Notes: generated from the sequence alone by a model not told the origin. A stretch of DNA of 64,000 nucleotides from Hyphomicrobiales bacterium (GCA_900465915.1 UBKJ01000002.1:1-64000); one strand, 5' to 3'. Shown: positions 51,923 to 61,476, counted from the stretch's first letter. A program made the numbers and translations.

Positions 51923-54748
51923 TCAGTTTCCGAGCCGCTCGAGCAGAGCGGGAACATGGACCTGGTCCGACTTGTAGTTGCCGGTCAGCATATACATGAC
52001 GATGTTGACGCCGCCGCGCAGCGCATAGACGCGCTGCATCGGATCGTTCGGCACGGTGGGGAACATCGGGTCTCCCTGGTCGTCCACCGCCCAGGCGCCG
52101 GCGAAATCGTTGGCGGTGATCATGATCGGCGTGACGCCGTCGCCGGTGCGCACCGGCCGGTCGCGCGGGCTGGCGTTGGGGGCGCTGGCCTCGACCCAGA
52201 GCGGCCCGCCCTGATAGCGGCCGGGGAAATCCGGCATGATGTAGAAGGACTTGGTCAGCACGTGGTCGTCGGGGACGGGCTCCAGCGGCGGCACGTTCAT
52301 GCCGTCGAGGATGGCGCGCAGGCGCTGGTTGGCGGGCGAGGCGGCGGGGTCGAGGCTGGCCCCGGCCTGCAACTGGTCGCGCGTGTCGAACAGCACCGTG
52401 CCGCCCTTCTGCATATAGGCGTCGACGCGGGCGATGGCCTCGGCGCCGGGCATCGGGGCCTGCGGCGCGATGGGCCAGTAGATGAGGGGATAGAAGGACA
52501 ATTCGTCTTTGGCCGGGTCGACGCCGATCGGGTCGCCCGGCTCCAGCGCCGTGCGGTCGGCGAGCGCCTGGCTGAGGCCGCGCAGGCCCGCCTTGCTGAC
52601 CGCGTCGGTGTCGGCGTCGCCGGTGATGATGTAGGCGAGATGGGTGCGCGAGACGGCGTCGATGACGGCCGCGTCGCCGGGCTTGCTGTCGTCGTGGACC
52701 TGCTCGGCCGCCGTCGCGGGCCGCGGCGCGAAGCCCGGCGCGGCGCAGAGGGCGGCCATGGCGAGCAACGCCGCAAGGCCGGCGCGGCGGCGGCGGAAGG
52801 CGCCGCGCAGCCACAGCATGACCAGCGTGTCGAGCGCGAGAAGGCCGGCGGCCAGCGCCAGCAGCGGCCCGGCGAGCGGGATCGACGGCGTCTCGTCATA
52901 GGTGAGCGTGGCGACCGGGACCGGCAAGGCGGGCTGCTTCAGCCGCTCCAGCTTCGCGTCGGCGGGCAAAAGGTTCAGCGCCTTCAGCCCGTCCTCGCCG
53001 CCGTAGAAGCCGGGCGGAACCGCGAGCGAGGCGGCCGGCTCGGCGTCGCGCGCGACGACCAGCGGCTTGGCCTCCGGCGTCGGCGGGACCAGCGCGCCGG
53101 TGGCCGACAGCAGGCTGTAGGGCGGCAGGGCGGCGTTGGCCTGCGTGGCCGCGCCGGCGGCGCGCTGCGACAGCGAGACGAGGCGGCGCAGCATCTCGAC
53201 GAAGCTGCCGGAAATGGGCAGGGTCGACCAGCCGGCGTCGGGCGCGACGTGGAACAGCACGATCATGCCATGGCCGCGCTTCTCGCCGGTGACGAGCGGC
53301 GTGCCGTCCTCCAGCGCCGCATAGGTCTTGTCGTTGAGGTCGAAGGAGGGCTCGGCCAGCACCTGCCGGCTGACGGTGACGTCGCCCGGCGCGGCGAGGC
53401 CGGCGAAGGGGCCGGAATCGGGGAAGGCGCGCAGCCTTTGCGGCTTCGACCAGGACAGGGCGCCGCCCAGCGCGCGCTCGCCCTTGCGCAGCCGCACCGG
53501 CAGCAGGCGGTCGTTCTCGCTGGCGCCGGCGAGGCGGGGGCCGGCGAAGCGCACCAGCATGCCGCCGGCCTCGACCCAGCGCGCCAGCCGCTCCTCGGCC
53601 GGCTTGGGCAGCGCGCCGATATCGGCCATGACCAGCACCGAGGGCTTGGCGTCGAGCGTCTCCGGCACCGACTGGGTGAGGTCGGCCGAGCGCGGCTCGA
53701 CGAGGTTGGCGTAGGGCGCCAGCGCCTTGGAGATATAGTGGAGCGGCGACAGCAGCGGCTGCGCCATGTCGCCGTCGCCGCCGGCCAGAAGCCCGACCGA
53801 GCGGCGCGCCGAGCCGGCGTCGATCAGCCGCGCCGCGCCGGCCTGCTCGGCTCCGTCGACGCGGACGACGCGGAAGTCGTTGCGCAATTCCACCGGCAGG
53901 GCGAAGCGGGCGACGGCCTTGGCGTCGTTCAGCCCGAAGGCCAGCGGCGCCTCGGCGATGCGGCGGCCCTTGTCGTCATAGGCGGCGGCGGTCAGCGTGC
54001 GCGCCGAGGCCGCGCCTTCGGGGCGGATGGCGGTCGCCTCCAGCGTCTCGGCCTTGTTGTCGACGCCGGTCAGCGCCAGCAGCCGGCCGAGATCGGCGCG
54101 ATACCAGGTGACGCCCAGAAGGCGCGATTCGAGCGGCTTGAACAGATCGGCGTCGCCGGGCGCGGCCAGCCCGTCGTCGAGGAAGGCCAAACGCAGCCGC
54201 TCGCTTCCGGTCACGGCGGCGAGGCGGTCGAAGGCGGCCTTGCGGTCGACGGGAACGGGGCGGGGGGCGAGCGCGCGCAGCCTTTCGACGGCGCGCGGGC
54301 CGTCATAGGGGCCGATCTCGGCGTTGGCCGGCTCGGCGGAGCCCAGCACATAGAAGCGGCCGCCAGGATTGTCGGCGATCAGCCTTCCGGCGGCGTCGAC
54401 GCGGCGCGGCCAGTCCTCGGCGGCGGCCCAGCCATTGTCGATCAGGACGGCGAGCGGGCCTTGGCCCGAAAGCGCTGCCGGGCGCGGGTTCCAGACCGGC
54501 GCGGCCAGGGCGCAGACCACCAGCGCGGCGATGGCGAGCCGCAGCAACGTCATCCACCACGGGCTTTTCGAGGGAACCTCGTCGCGGCGGAACAGCGCCG
54601 CCAGGATGCGCAGCGGCGGAAAGACCTCCTGCTGCGGGCGCGGCGGCGTCATGCGCAGCAGCCACCAGATGACGGGCAGCGCCAGCAGGCCCGCGAGCAC
54701 CAGCGGCGCGCCGAAGCCGAGCGGCAGGGCGTTCAGAAGCGCATTCAC
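51923..54748 (-). CDS. BatA-N/DUF4159 membrane protein
   Basis: The 941-residue protein begins with the aerotolerance-regulator (BatA) N-terminal domain (GFGAPLVLAGLLALPVIWWL, LRMTPPRPQQEVFPPLRILA). It has a large periplasmic part, then two helices near residues 625-680 (LLALAAGLLALDTLVMLWL, AGLAALLAMAALCAAPGFA) and a C-terminal DUF4159 domain (LSFYPLIYWPIAPQAPMPGA, MQKGGTVLFDTRDQ). The start overlaps the DUF58 stop. This gene and the next encode the conserved membrane partners of MoxR and DUF58 proteins in alphaproteobacteria. Confidence 0.88.
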   Translation of the reverse strand: MNALLNALPLGFGAPLVLAGLLALPVIWWLLRMTPPRPQQEVFPPLRILAALFRRDEVPSKSPWWMTLLRLAIAALVVCALAAPVWNPRPAALSGQGPLAVLIDNGWAAAEDWPRRVDAAGRLIADNPGGRFYVLGSAEPANAEIGPYDGPRAVERLRALAPRPVPVDRKAAFDRLAAVTGSERLRLAFLDDGLAAPGDADLFKPLESRLLGVTWYRADLGRLLALTGVDNKAETLEATAIRPEGAASARTLTAAAYDDKGRRIAEAPLAFGLNDAKAVARFALPVELRNDFRVVRVDGAEQAGAARLIDAGSARRSVGLLAGGDGDMAQPLLSPLHYISKALAPYANLVEPRSADLTQSVPETLDAKPSVLVMADIGALPKPAEERLARWVEAGGMLVRFAGPRLAGASENDRLLPVRLRKGERALGGALSWSKPQRLRAFPDSGPFAGLAAPGDVTVSRQVLAEPSFDLNDKTYAALEDGTPLVTGEKRGHGMIVLFHVAPDAGWSTLPISGSFVEMLRRLVSLSQRAAGAATQANAALPPYSLLSATGALVPPTPEAKPLVVARDAEPAASLAVPPGFYGGEDGLKALNLLPADAKLERLKQPALPVPVATLTYDETPSIPLAGPLLALAAGLLALDTLVMLWLRGAFRRRRAGLAALLAMAALCAAPGFAPRPATAAEQVHDDSKPGDAAVIDAVSRTHLAYIITGDADTDAVSKAGLRGLSQALADRTALEPGDPIGVDPAKDELSFYPLIYWPIAPQAPMPGAEAIARVDAYMQKGGTVLFDTRDQLQAGASLDPAASPANQRLRAILDGMNVPPLEPVPDDHVLTKSFYIMPDFPGRYQGGPLWVEASAPNASPRDRPVRTGDGVTPIMITANDFAGAWAVDDQGDPMFPTVPNDPMQRVYALRGGVNIVMYMLTGNYKSDQVHVPALLERLGN

Positions 54749-55644
54749 GGGCGGGCTCCCTGCGCCGGCGCGCTCAGCGCCGCGTGCAGCCGCGCCAGCG
54801 CTTCCGCCGCCGGGCGGTCGGTGCGGTGCGGGATGAAGCTCCAGCCGAGCCGCTTGCAGAAATCGCTCAGCGTGGCGCGGCGGGCCGCGTAAAGGCGGCG
54901 ATAATCCTCGGCATAGGTCTCGGCGCGGCCGGCGAGCAGCGTGGCGCCGGTCTCGGGATCGCGGAACTCGGTGCGGCCGGCATAGGGAAAGCTTTCCTCG
55001 GCGGGGTCGGCGACCTCGACCAGATGGGCGCGCGCGCCGCGCCGCGCCAGCCGCTCCAGAAGATCGATGGTCTCCTCCACCGGCTGGAGGAAATCCGAGA
55101 CCAGCGCCACGTCGCTGAAGCGGCGGACGGGGCCGAGCTCCAGGCCTTCAGGGGCGGCGTGGGTCAGCGCCACGCCCAGCCGCTCGGCGCCGTCGCGGGC
55201 GGCGAAGGGCGGCAGCAGGCTAGGCCAGCCGATGCGCTCGCCGGCGCGCGACAGAAGCTCGGCCAGCGCCAGGGTGATAAGCAGCGCGCGCGCCTCCTTG
55301 GAGACCGGCGCGAAGGCGGAGCGGAACAGCATGGAGGGCGACAGGTCGCACCAGAGCCAGACCGTATGCGCCGATTCCCATTCGCGGTCGCGCAGATAGA
55401 CATGGTCGTCGCGGGCCGAGCGGCGCCAGTCGACGCGGGCGAGCGATTCGCCCTCCACATAGGGGCGGAACTGCCAGAAATTCTCGCCCGGACCGCGCCG
55501 GCGGCGGCCGTGCCAGCCGTTGTTGACGGTGTTGGCGACGCGGCGCGCCTCGACCAGAAGGTCGGGGACGGCCGCCGCGCGCGCATGCGCGCGGGCCAGC
55601 CGCTCCCGGCGGTCGGAGGCGGAAACCGCGGCGCCGACGACCAT
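54745..55644 (-). CDS. DUF58 domain protein
   Basis: The 299-residue protein has the DUF58 core: RGPGENFWQFRPYVEGESLA, RVDWRRSARDDHVYLRDREW, VWLWCDLSPSM (vWA-like D-x-S-x-S) and VALVSDFLQPVEETIDLLER. DUF58 proteins partner MoxR ATPases, presumably as an assembly factor for vWA proteins. The stop and start overlaps place it second in the operon after moxR. Confidence 0.92.
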   Translation of the reverse strand: MVVGAAVSASDRRERLARAHARAAAVPDLLVEARRVANTVNNGWHGRRRRGPGENFWQFRPYVEGESLARVDWRRSARDDHVYLRDREWESAHTVWLWCDLSPSMLFRSAFAPVSKEARALLITLALAELLSRAGERIGWPSLLPPFAARDGAERLGVALTHAAPEGLELGPVRRFSDVALVSDFLQPVEETIDLLERLARRGARAHLVEVADPAEESFPYAGRTEFRDPETGATLLAGRAETYAEDYRRLYAARRATLSDFCKRLGWSFIPHRTDRPAAEALARLHAALSAPAQGARP

Positions 55645-56648
55645 CAGAGCGCGGCCTTGACCAGCGCCGCGATGACGTCGCGCATGGCGACGCCGTCGGC
55701 GCGCGCGGCGAAATTGAGCGCCATGCGGTGCTGGAGCACCGGCTCGGCCAGCGCGCGCACGTCGTCGACCGAGGGCGCGAAGCGGCCGTCATAGAGCGCG
55801 CGGGCGCGGGCGCAGAGCATCAGCGCCTGGCTGGCGCGCGGGCCGGGGCCCCAGGAGATGTGGTCGCGCGCATGCGCGTTGTCGGCGCCGGGGCGGGCGG
55901 AGCGCACGAGGTTGAGGATCGCCTCGACCACGGTCTCGGGCACGGGCATGCGCCGCACCAGCATCTGCATCTCGCGCAGGCGGGCGGCGTCGAGCACGGC
56001 TTCGGGCCGGGCCTCGGCGACGCCGGTGGTCTCGAGAAGAATGCGGCGCTCGGCGTCGAGGTCGGGATAGAGGATGTCGATCTGCATCAGGAAGCGGTCG
56101 AGCTGCGCCTCGGGCAGCGGATAGGCGCCTTCCTGCTCCAGCGGGTTCTGGGTGGCGAGCACGTGGAAGGGCGCGGGCAGGTCGTAGCGCTTGCCGGCGA
56201 CGGTGACGTGATATTCCTGCATCGCCTGCAGCAGCGCCGACTGGGTGCGCGGCGAGGCGCGGTTGATCTCGTCGGCCATCAGCAATTGCGCGAAGACCGG
56301 GCCCTTGACGTAGCGGAAGGAGCGGCGGCCGTCGGCGTCCTGCTCCATCACCTCCGAGCCGATGATGTCGGAGGGCATCAGGTCGGGCGTGAACTGGATG
56401 CGCTGGCCTTCGAGCCCCAGCACCAGGCCCAGCGTCTCGACCAGCTTGGTCTTGGCCAGGCCCGGCACGCCGACCAGAAGCGCGTGGCCGCCGGCGAGGA
56501 TCGCCGTCAGCGTGCGCTCGACCACGCTTTCCTGCCCGAAGATCACGGCGGCGACGTTTTCGCGGATGCGCGCGATATCGGCCAGCGCGCGCTCGGCCTC
56601 GGCGACGATCCGGCCCGCGTCTGCGGCTTCCGGCGTGTGAACGCTCAT
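55644..56648 (-). CDS. MoxR-family AAA+ ATPase
   Basis: The 334-residue ATPase has Walker A-like GVPGLAKT, Walker B LLMADEINRASPRTQSALLQ, sensor ATQNPLEQEGAYPLPEAQLD RF (split for length) and the lid domain with HARDHISWGPGPRASQALML. MoxR proteins act as chaperones that activate partner vWA-domain proteins. It is first in a four-gene minus-strand operon, and its promoter lies in the 120-base space before DUF1285. Confidence 0.95.
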   Translation of the reverse strand: MSVHTPEAADAGRIVAEAERALADIARIRENVAAVIFGQESVVERTLTAILAGGHALLVGVPGLAKTKLVETLGLVLGLEGQRIQFTPDLMPSDIIGSEVMEQDADGRRSFRYVKGPVFAQLLMADEINRASPRTQSALLQAMQEYHVTVAGKRYDLPAPFHVLATQNPLEQEGAYPLPEAQLDRFLMQIDILYPDLDAERRILLETTGVAEARPEAVLDAARLREMQMLVRRMPVPETVVEAILNLVRSARPGADNAHARDHISWGPGPRASQALMLCARARALYDGRFAPSVDDVRALAEPVLQHRMALNFAARADGVAMRDVIAALVKAAL

Positions 56649-56768
56649 TCCTGCACCTCGCTATGGCCCCGCCATCGGGCGGGCGAAATCGTTATATATG
56701 CTGACAAGCCGCGAAACGGTGACTATTTCATGACTCACGACATGTTTGCGCAGGAATAACCGAGTCGG

Positions 56769-57431
56769 ATGAGAAAAAGCACCCCCGGCGGCGACAATGC
56801 GCCGCAAAACGCGATGCGGGACGTTTCCGGGGCCGGCGGGCTGGAGGCGCTGATCGCGCGCGCCCATGCCGACGCCCATGCCGGGCCGGCGGAGAAGGAA
56901 CGCGGCGCGGCGCCCGTGGAGCGCTGGAATCCCGATTTCTGCGGCGACATCGACATGGAGATCCGCGCCGACGGAACGTGGTTCTACATGGGCACGCCGA
57001 TCGGCCGCAAGCAACTCGTGCGGCTGTTCTCGACCGTGCTGCGCAAGGACGCGGACGGAAAAACCTATCTGGTGACCCCGGCGGAAAAGGTCGGCATCCG
57101 CGTCGAGGACGCGCCCTTCCTCGCCGTCGAGATGCAGGTCTCGGGCGAGGGCGCGGCGCAGGCGCTCACCTTCCGCACCAATGTCGGCGACGTGGTGGAG
57201 GCGGGGCCGGAGCATCCGCTGCGCTTCGCCCTCGCCGCCGACGGCGGGCTGAAGCCCTATGTGCTGGTGCGCGGGCGGTTGGAGGCGCTGGCGACGCGGG
57301 CGGTGATGTACGACATCGCGGCGCTGGGCGAGGAGATCGAGGTCGGGGGCGTCGCCTGTTTCGCCGTGCGCTCGGGCGGGGCGGTCTTCCCCATCATGCC
57401 GGCGGACGCGCTGGCGGCGGCGCTGCGATGA
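56769..57431 (+). CDS. DUF1285 family protein
   Basis: The 220-residue protein has VERWNPDFCGDIDMEIRADG, TWFYMGTPIGRKQLVRLFST and VLRKDADGKTYLVTPAEKVG, then IRVEDAPFLAV. This is the conserved DUF1285 domain, a fold found widely in Proteobacteria with no established role. Its last codons overlap the NUDIX start (GATGA). The first 50 residues are low-complexity. Confidence 0.88.
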   Translation: MRKSTPGGDNAPQNAMRDVSGAGGLEALIARAHADAHAGPAEKERGAAPVERWNPDFCGDIDMEIRADGTWFYMGTPIGRKQLVRLFSTVLRKDADGKTYLVTPAEKVGIRVEDAPFLAVEMQVSGEGAAQALTFRTNVGDVVEAGPEHPLRFALAADGGLKPYVLVRGRLEALATRAVMYDIAALGEEIEVGGVACFAVRSGGAVFPIMPADALAAALR

Positions 57432-58039
57432 ACGGTTTTTCGGCGGCGGATTTCGCCCGGCGGGCGCGGGCGTTCCGGCTCGACGGGCTCGCCGACACCG
57501 GCGACCATGCGCTCAATCCCGACTATGCGGCGCGGCTTTCCACCGCCACCCTGCGCGACGCGGCGGTGCTGATCCCGGTGGTGGACCGCGCCGAGGCCAC
57601 CGTGCTCCTGACCCAGCGCACGGAGAAGCTGCGCAAGCACGCCGGGCAGATCGCCTTTCCCGGCGGCGCGGTCGACCCCGACGACGGCACGGCCGAGCGG
57701 GCGGCGCTGCGCGAGGCGGCGGAGGAGATCGGGCTTGCCGCCGACCGGATCGAGATCGTCGGCCGCCTGCCGCGCTATCTCACCGGCAGCGGCTTCTCGA
57801 TCACGCCGGTGCTGGGCGTGGTGCGGACGCCCTTCGACCTCGTCCCCAACGCCGACGAGGTGGCGGACATCTTCGAGGCGCCGCTGTCCTTCCTGATGGA
57901 CCCGGCCAACCACCGGCGCGAAAGCCGGGTGGTGGGCGGCCGGGAACGGTTCTATTACGCCATGCCCTATGAGAAACGCTTCATCTGGGGCGTGACGGCG
58001 GGCATATTGCGCGGACTTTACGAAAGGCTCTACGGGTGA
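57428..58039 (+). CDS. CoA pyrophosphatase-type NUDIX hydrolase
   Basis: The 203-residue protein has the NudL/CoA-type signature LLTQRTEKLRKHAGQIAFPG GG before the Nudix box (REAAEEIGLAADRIE). LPRYLTGSGFSITPVLGVVR and the C-terminal YGMPYEKRFIWGVTAGIL-type segment (AMPYEKRFIWGVTAGILRGL) are also present. Members cleave CoA and its derivatives to phosphopantetheine and 3',5'-ADP. It lies between DUF1285 and cca, overlapping both by four bases. Confidence 0.9.
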   Translation: MNGFSAADFARRARAFRLDGLADTGDHALNPDYAARLSTATLRDAAVLIPVVDRAEATVLLTQRTEKLRKHAGQIAFPGGAVDPDDGTAERAALREAAEEIGLAADRIEIVGRLPRYLTGSGFSITPVLGVVRTPFDLVPNADEVADIFEAPLSFLMDPANHRRESRVVGGRERFYYAMPYEKRFIWGVTAGILRGLYERLYG

Positions 58040-59283
58040 GCGGCATCGATCTTTCCCATGCGGACTGGTTCCGCTCCAGGCCCTTGCAGGCGCTGTTTTC
58101 CGCGCTCAACCGCGAGGGCGGCGAGGCGCGCGTGGTGGGCGGCGCGGTGCGCAACACGCTTTTGAACGCGCCGGTCAGCGACGTCGACCTCGCCACCACG
58201 CATCCGCCGGAGGAGACGGCGCGGCTCGCCAAGGCGGCCGGCTTCAAGCCGGTGCCGACCGGCATGGAGCACGGCACGGTGACGGTGGTGGCGATGGGCC
58301 AGCCCTTCGAGGTGACGACGCTGCGCCAGGACGTCGAGACCGACGGGCGGCGCGCCAAGGTGGCCTTCGGCACGGACTGGAAGGCCGACGCCGAGCGGCG
58401 CGACTTCACCATCAACGCGCTCTATGTCGACGCCCGGGGCGCGGTGATCGACCTCGTCGGCGGGCTCGCCGACGTCGAAAGCCGAACCTTGCGCTTCATC
58501 GGCGACGCCGAGACGCGCATCCGCGAGGACTATCTGCGCATCCTGCGCTTCTTCCGCTTCTTCGCCTGGTACGGCGCCGGCCGGCCCGAGGCGGAGGGCC
58601 TGCGCGCCAGCGCGCGGCTCAAGGAGGGGGTGAAGCAGCTCTCCGCCGAGCGCGTCTGGGCGGAATTGAAAAAGCTTCTCTCCGCGCCCGACCCGTCGCG
58701 GGCGCTCCTGTGGATGCGGCAGGCGGGCGTGCTCGACCTCGTGCTGCCGGAAAGCGGCAAATGGGGCATCGACGCCATCCACGCCCTGGCGCGGACCGAA
58801 AGCGACCTCGGCTGGCCGGCCGATCCGCTGCTCAGGCTCGAAAGCATCGTGCCGCCCGACGCCGTCCGCATGGAGGCGCTGGGCAAAAGGCTCAAAATGT
58901 CCAACAGCGAGCGGGCGCGGCTGGAGGCCTGGGCGCGCGCCGACGCGGTGCGGCCGGAACTGTCGGAACCGGGGCTGAAAAAGGCGATCTATCGCGGCAG
59001 CCGGCAGGCGGTGGTCGACCGCATCCGGCTCGCCTATGCGGCGGCGCGCGGCGAGGCCGGGGCCCGCGACGAGGCGATGATTCGCGCCGGCGCGCTGGCG
59101 CGGCTCCTGGAGGCGGCGGAAGGCTACGAGCCGCCGCAATTCCCCGTCACCGGCGGCGACCTGCTGGCGCTGGGCTTGCCGAAAGGCCCGGAACTGGGCG
59201 AAAAACTGCGCCGATTGGAGGCGATCTGGATCGAAAGCGGTTTTACACTTGACCGTGAACGGCTTCTGGAAAAACTTGACTAA
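58036..59283 (+). CDS. cca: CCA tRNA nucleotidyltransferase
   Basis: GTG 58036 in a GTGA overlap gives 415 residues. The class II nucleotidyltransferase head has ARVVGGAVRNTLLNAPVSDV and DLATTHPPEE, then WKADAERRDFTINALYVDAR and the RNA-binding body IREDYLRILRFFRFFAWYGA with VWAELKKLLSAPDPS. It adds or repairs the 3' CCA of tRNAs. The CoA NUDIX/cca pairing is conserved in rhizobia. Confidence 0.95.
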   Translation: MSGIDLSHADWFRSRPLQALFSALNREGGEARVVGGAVRNTLLNAPVSDVDLATTHPPEETARLAKAAGFKPVPTGMEHGTVTVVAMGQPFEVTTLRQDVETDGRRAKVAFGTDWKADAERRDFTINALYVDARGAVIDLVGGLADVESRTLRFIGDAETRIREDYLRILRFFRFFAWYGAGRPEAEGLRASARLKEGVKQLSAERVWAELKKLLSAPDPSRALLWMRQAGVLDLVLPESGKWGIDAIHALARTESDLGWPADPLLRLESIVPPDAVRMEALGKRLKMSNSERARLEAWARADAVRPELSEPGLKKAIYRGSRQAVVDRIRLAYAAARGEAGARDEAMIRAGALARLLEAAEGYEPPQFPVTGGDLLALGLPKGPELGEKLRRLEAIWIESGFTLDRERLLEKLD

Positions 59284-59310
59284 CAAACGACAGAAAGCGC
59301 ATTGCTTTCC

Positions 59311-59360
59311 CCATCGAGCAGCGCCGCCGGGCCCGTAAGCCCGGCGATGCGGGGTTTTTT
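59311..59360 (+). terminator. Rho-independent terminator of the DUF1285-nudix-cca operon
   Basis: CGCCGGGC and GCCCGGCG form a perfect 8-bp stem around CCGTAA. Outer bases (CCCCATCG with CGATGCGGGG) can extend it, and seven T residues follow directly after GGGG. It lies about 30 bases after the cca stop. Confidence 0.8.
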
Positions 59361-59374
59361 TGAAAGATACGGCC

Positions 59375-60220
59375 ATGTCCAATTCCGACGCTTCCGCCAA
59401 GAACGACAGCGCTTCCGGGGCCTCCGGGCCGAGCCAGAACTTCGGCACCAGCGGCATCGCGCCGATGGACCGGCCGAGCCGCGTCACCCGTTTCTTCATG
59501 GGCATCGTGGCCTGGGCCGAAAGCCTCAACCTGAAATACGCCAGGCTCGGCAATCCGCCGGTCTACGACAACGCCACCTTCCCCTGGGCGGCGGACATCG
59601 AGAAGGAATGGCGCGCCATCCGCAGCGAGCTGGAGCAGGTGCTGACGCGCCAGAGCGAGCTGCCCTCCTTCCACGACATCTCCACCGACGTGAAGACCAT
59701 CTCCTCCGACACGCGCTGGAAGACGTTCTTTCTCCTCGGCTTCGGCGTGAAGTCGGAGCAGAACATCAAGGCCTGCCCCGAGACCTGGCGCATCGTCAAC
59801 AAGATCCCTGGCCTGACGACGGCCATGTTCTCGATCTTCGAGCCGGGCAAGCACCTGCCGCCGCATCGCGGCCCCTATAACGGCGTGCTGCGCCTGCATC
59901 TGGGCCTGATCGTGCCGGAGCCGCACGACAAGCTGGCGATCCGCGTCGACAAGCAGGTCTGCCATTGGGAAGAAGGCAAGGTGCTGATCTTCGACGACGC
60001 CTATGAGCACGAGGCCTGGAACCACACCGACAAGACGCGCGTGGTGCTGTTCGTCGATTTCGTCAAGCCGCTGAAATTCCCGGCCCGCTTCGTCAACTGG
60101 TGCCTGATGAACCTTGCGATCTTCACCCCCTTCATCAAGGAGGGGCTCGACAATCACAAGGAATGGGAAAAGAAGTTCTACGCCGAGGCCGAGAAGCTGC
60201 GCAACCGGCCCAAGGCCTGA
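59375..60220 (+). CDS. Aspartyl/asparaginyl beta-hydroxylase family protein (LpxO-like)
   Basis: The 281-residue enzyme belongs to the Fe(II)/2-oxoglutarate hydroxylase family. The metal and cosubstrate ligands appear in PPHRGPYNGVLRLHLGLIVP and DDAYEHEAWNHTDKTRVVLF. The N-terminus is polar and disordered (Ser/Ala/Asn), and a hydrophobic segment FVNWCLMNLAIFTPF near the end may contact the membrane. LpxO members hydroxylate the secondary acyl chain of lipid A. That assignment is by pattern, and peptide hydroxylase is the alternative. Confidence 0.85.
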   Translation: MSNSDASAKNDSASGASGPSQNFGTSGIAPMDRPSRVTRFFMGIVAWAESLNLKYARLGNPPVYDNATFPWAADIEKEWRAIRSELEQVLTRQSELPSFHDISTDVKTISSDTRWKTFFLLGFGVKSEQNIKACPETWRIVNKIPGLTTAMFSIFEPGKHLPPHRGPYNGVLRLHLGLIVPEPHDKLAIRVDKQVCHWEEGKVLIFDDAYEHEAWNHTDKTRVVLFVDFVKPLKFPARFVNWCLMNLAIFTPFIKEGLDNHKEWEKKFYAEAEKLRNRPKA

Positions 60221-60227
60221 TGCTCGC

Positions 60228-60728
60228 TTGACCTTTGCCCTCCGCCCGGAACGCCCGGACGACGCCGCCGAAATCCGCCGGCTGACCGACGCGGCCTTTC
60301 GCGACGCGCCGCATGGCGACGGCGGCGAGGGCGCGCTGGTCGACGCATTGCGCGCCGCTTCCGCGCTGACGCTGTCGCTGGTGGCCGAGGATGGCGGGGC
60401 GCTTATCGGCCACGTCGCCTTTTCGCCGGTGACCATCGCGGGCGCGGCGGGCGGCTGGTTCGGCCTCGGCCCGGTCTCCGTCCTGCCGGCGCGGCAAGGC
60501 GAGGGGATCGGCGGCGCGCTGATCCGCGAGGGGCTGGCCCGGCTGAAACGGGACGGCGGCGAGGGCTGCGTCGTGCTGGGCGATCCGGCCTATTACGGCC
60601 GCTTCGGCTTCCGGGCCGACGGGCGGCTGACATTGCCGGGCTTTCCGCCGCATTATTTCCAGTCGCTGTGTTTCGGGGTGGAGGTCCCGTGCGGCGCGGT
60701 CGGCTATCATCCCGCGTTCGGCGCATGA
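60228..60728 (+). CDS. GNAT N-acetyltransferase (YhbS-like)
   Basis: The first plausible start is TTG 60228, eight bases after the preceding stop, giving 166 residues from MTFALRPERPDDAAEIRRLT. GNAT motifs are VAEDGGALIGHVAFSPVTIA, LGPVSVLPARQGEGIGGALI and LGDPAYYGRFGFRADGRLTL. It resembles the family member at 49328 in layout (YYxxFGFR), so the two may be paralogues. It is probably co-transcribed with the hydroxylase. Confidence 0.85.
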   Translation: MTFALRPERPDDAAEIRRLTDAAFRDAPHGDGGEGALVDALRAASALTLSLVAEDGGALIGHVAFSPVTIAGAAGGWFGLGPVSVLPARQGEGIGGALIREGLARLKRDGGEGCVVLGDPAYYGRFGFRADGRLTLPGFPPHYFQSLCFGVEVPCGAVGYHPAFGA

Positions 60729-60921
60729 GGGCCGCGCGCCTTCCGGGATGACAATCGCTGCGGCACACGCTACTCTGATCCCACGGCCGGAGGCGGCCGG
60801 CAGCCCGCGTCCTTTCGGACATGGCGAACGCCTCCGCACTCCTTCCTGACCGTTCAACCGTCGGGCGAAGGCGTTGGCAATGCGGGCGCTGACGAGGGCT
60901 TCGCCGTGACGAGGAACGGAC

Positions 60922-61464
60922 ATGCGCGACCATCGCGATTCAAAGGCCATGGCCAAAGCCATGCGGGAGGCGCTCGCCGCCCGCGACGTGACCATCACCC
61001 ATAGCGAGGCGCTGGAGATCGTCGCCCGCCAGTTCGGGTTGCCGAGCTGGAACGTGCTTTCGGCGAAGATCGACGAGGAGAGGGCCGCCGGCGGCGGAAT
61101 CGTCCTCGAACAGGCGGTTCCCATCGTCCGCATCTTCGACGTCGCCAAGGCGAACGAGTTCTATCTCGATTTCCTCGGCTTCGCCGTCGACTGGGAGCAC
61201 CGCTACGGCGACGATTTCCCGCTCTATATGCAAGTCTCGCGCTCCGGGCTGCGGCTGCATCTTTCCGAACATGCGGGCGACGCCACGCCCGGCGGCAATA
61301 TGTGCGTCTACATGACCGGCCTCAGCGACTTCCAGAAGGAGCTCGCGGCCAAAAACTACCGCTACATGCGGCCGGGGATCGAGGACGAGGGGACGCGGCT
61401 CGAAATGACGGTCATCGACCCCTTCAACAACCGCATCCGCTTCATGGAGCTGAAAAGCCGCTGA
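60922..61464 (+). CDS. VOC-family protein with glyoxalase-related N-terminal domain
   Basis: The 180-residue protein has an N-terminal helical segment (SKAMAKAMREALAARDVTIT, HSEALEIVARQFGLPSWNVL) common to 'glyoxalase superfamily' proteins. A VOC module follows with PIVRIFDVAKANEFYLDFLG, FAVDWEHRYGDDFPLYMQVS and EMTVIDPFNNRIRFMEL. The VOC part resembles bleomycin-resistance-like proteins. Metal-ligand residues and substrate cannot be assigned. It is separated from the GNAT by 193 bases of non-coding sequence. Confidence 0.85.
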   Translation: MRDHRDSKAMAKAMREALAARDVTITHSEALEIVARQFGLPSWNVLSAKIDEERAAGGGIVLEQAVPIVRIFDVAKANEFYLDFLGFAVDWEHRYGDDFPLYMQVSRSGLRLHLSEHAGDATPGGNMCVYMTGLSDFQKELAAKNYRYMRPGIEDEGTRLEMTVIDPFNNRIRFMELKSR

Positions 61465-61476
61465 GACGGCCGCGGC

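Noticed and set aside
50042..54892. A very long open frame on the plus strand opposite the vWA/DUF4159 genes
   Set aside because: It is the antisense shadow of high-GC coding DNA; the composition is His/Arg/Gln-rich with no domain, and the minus-strand genes have clear families.
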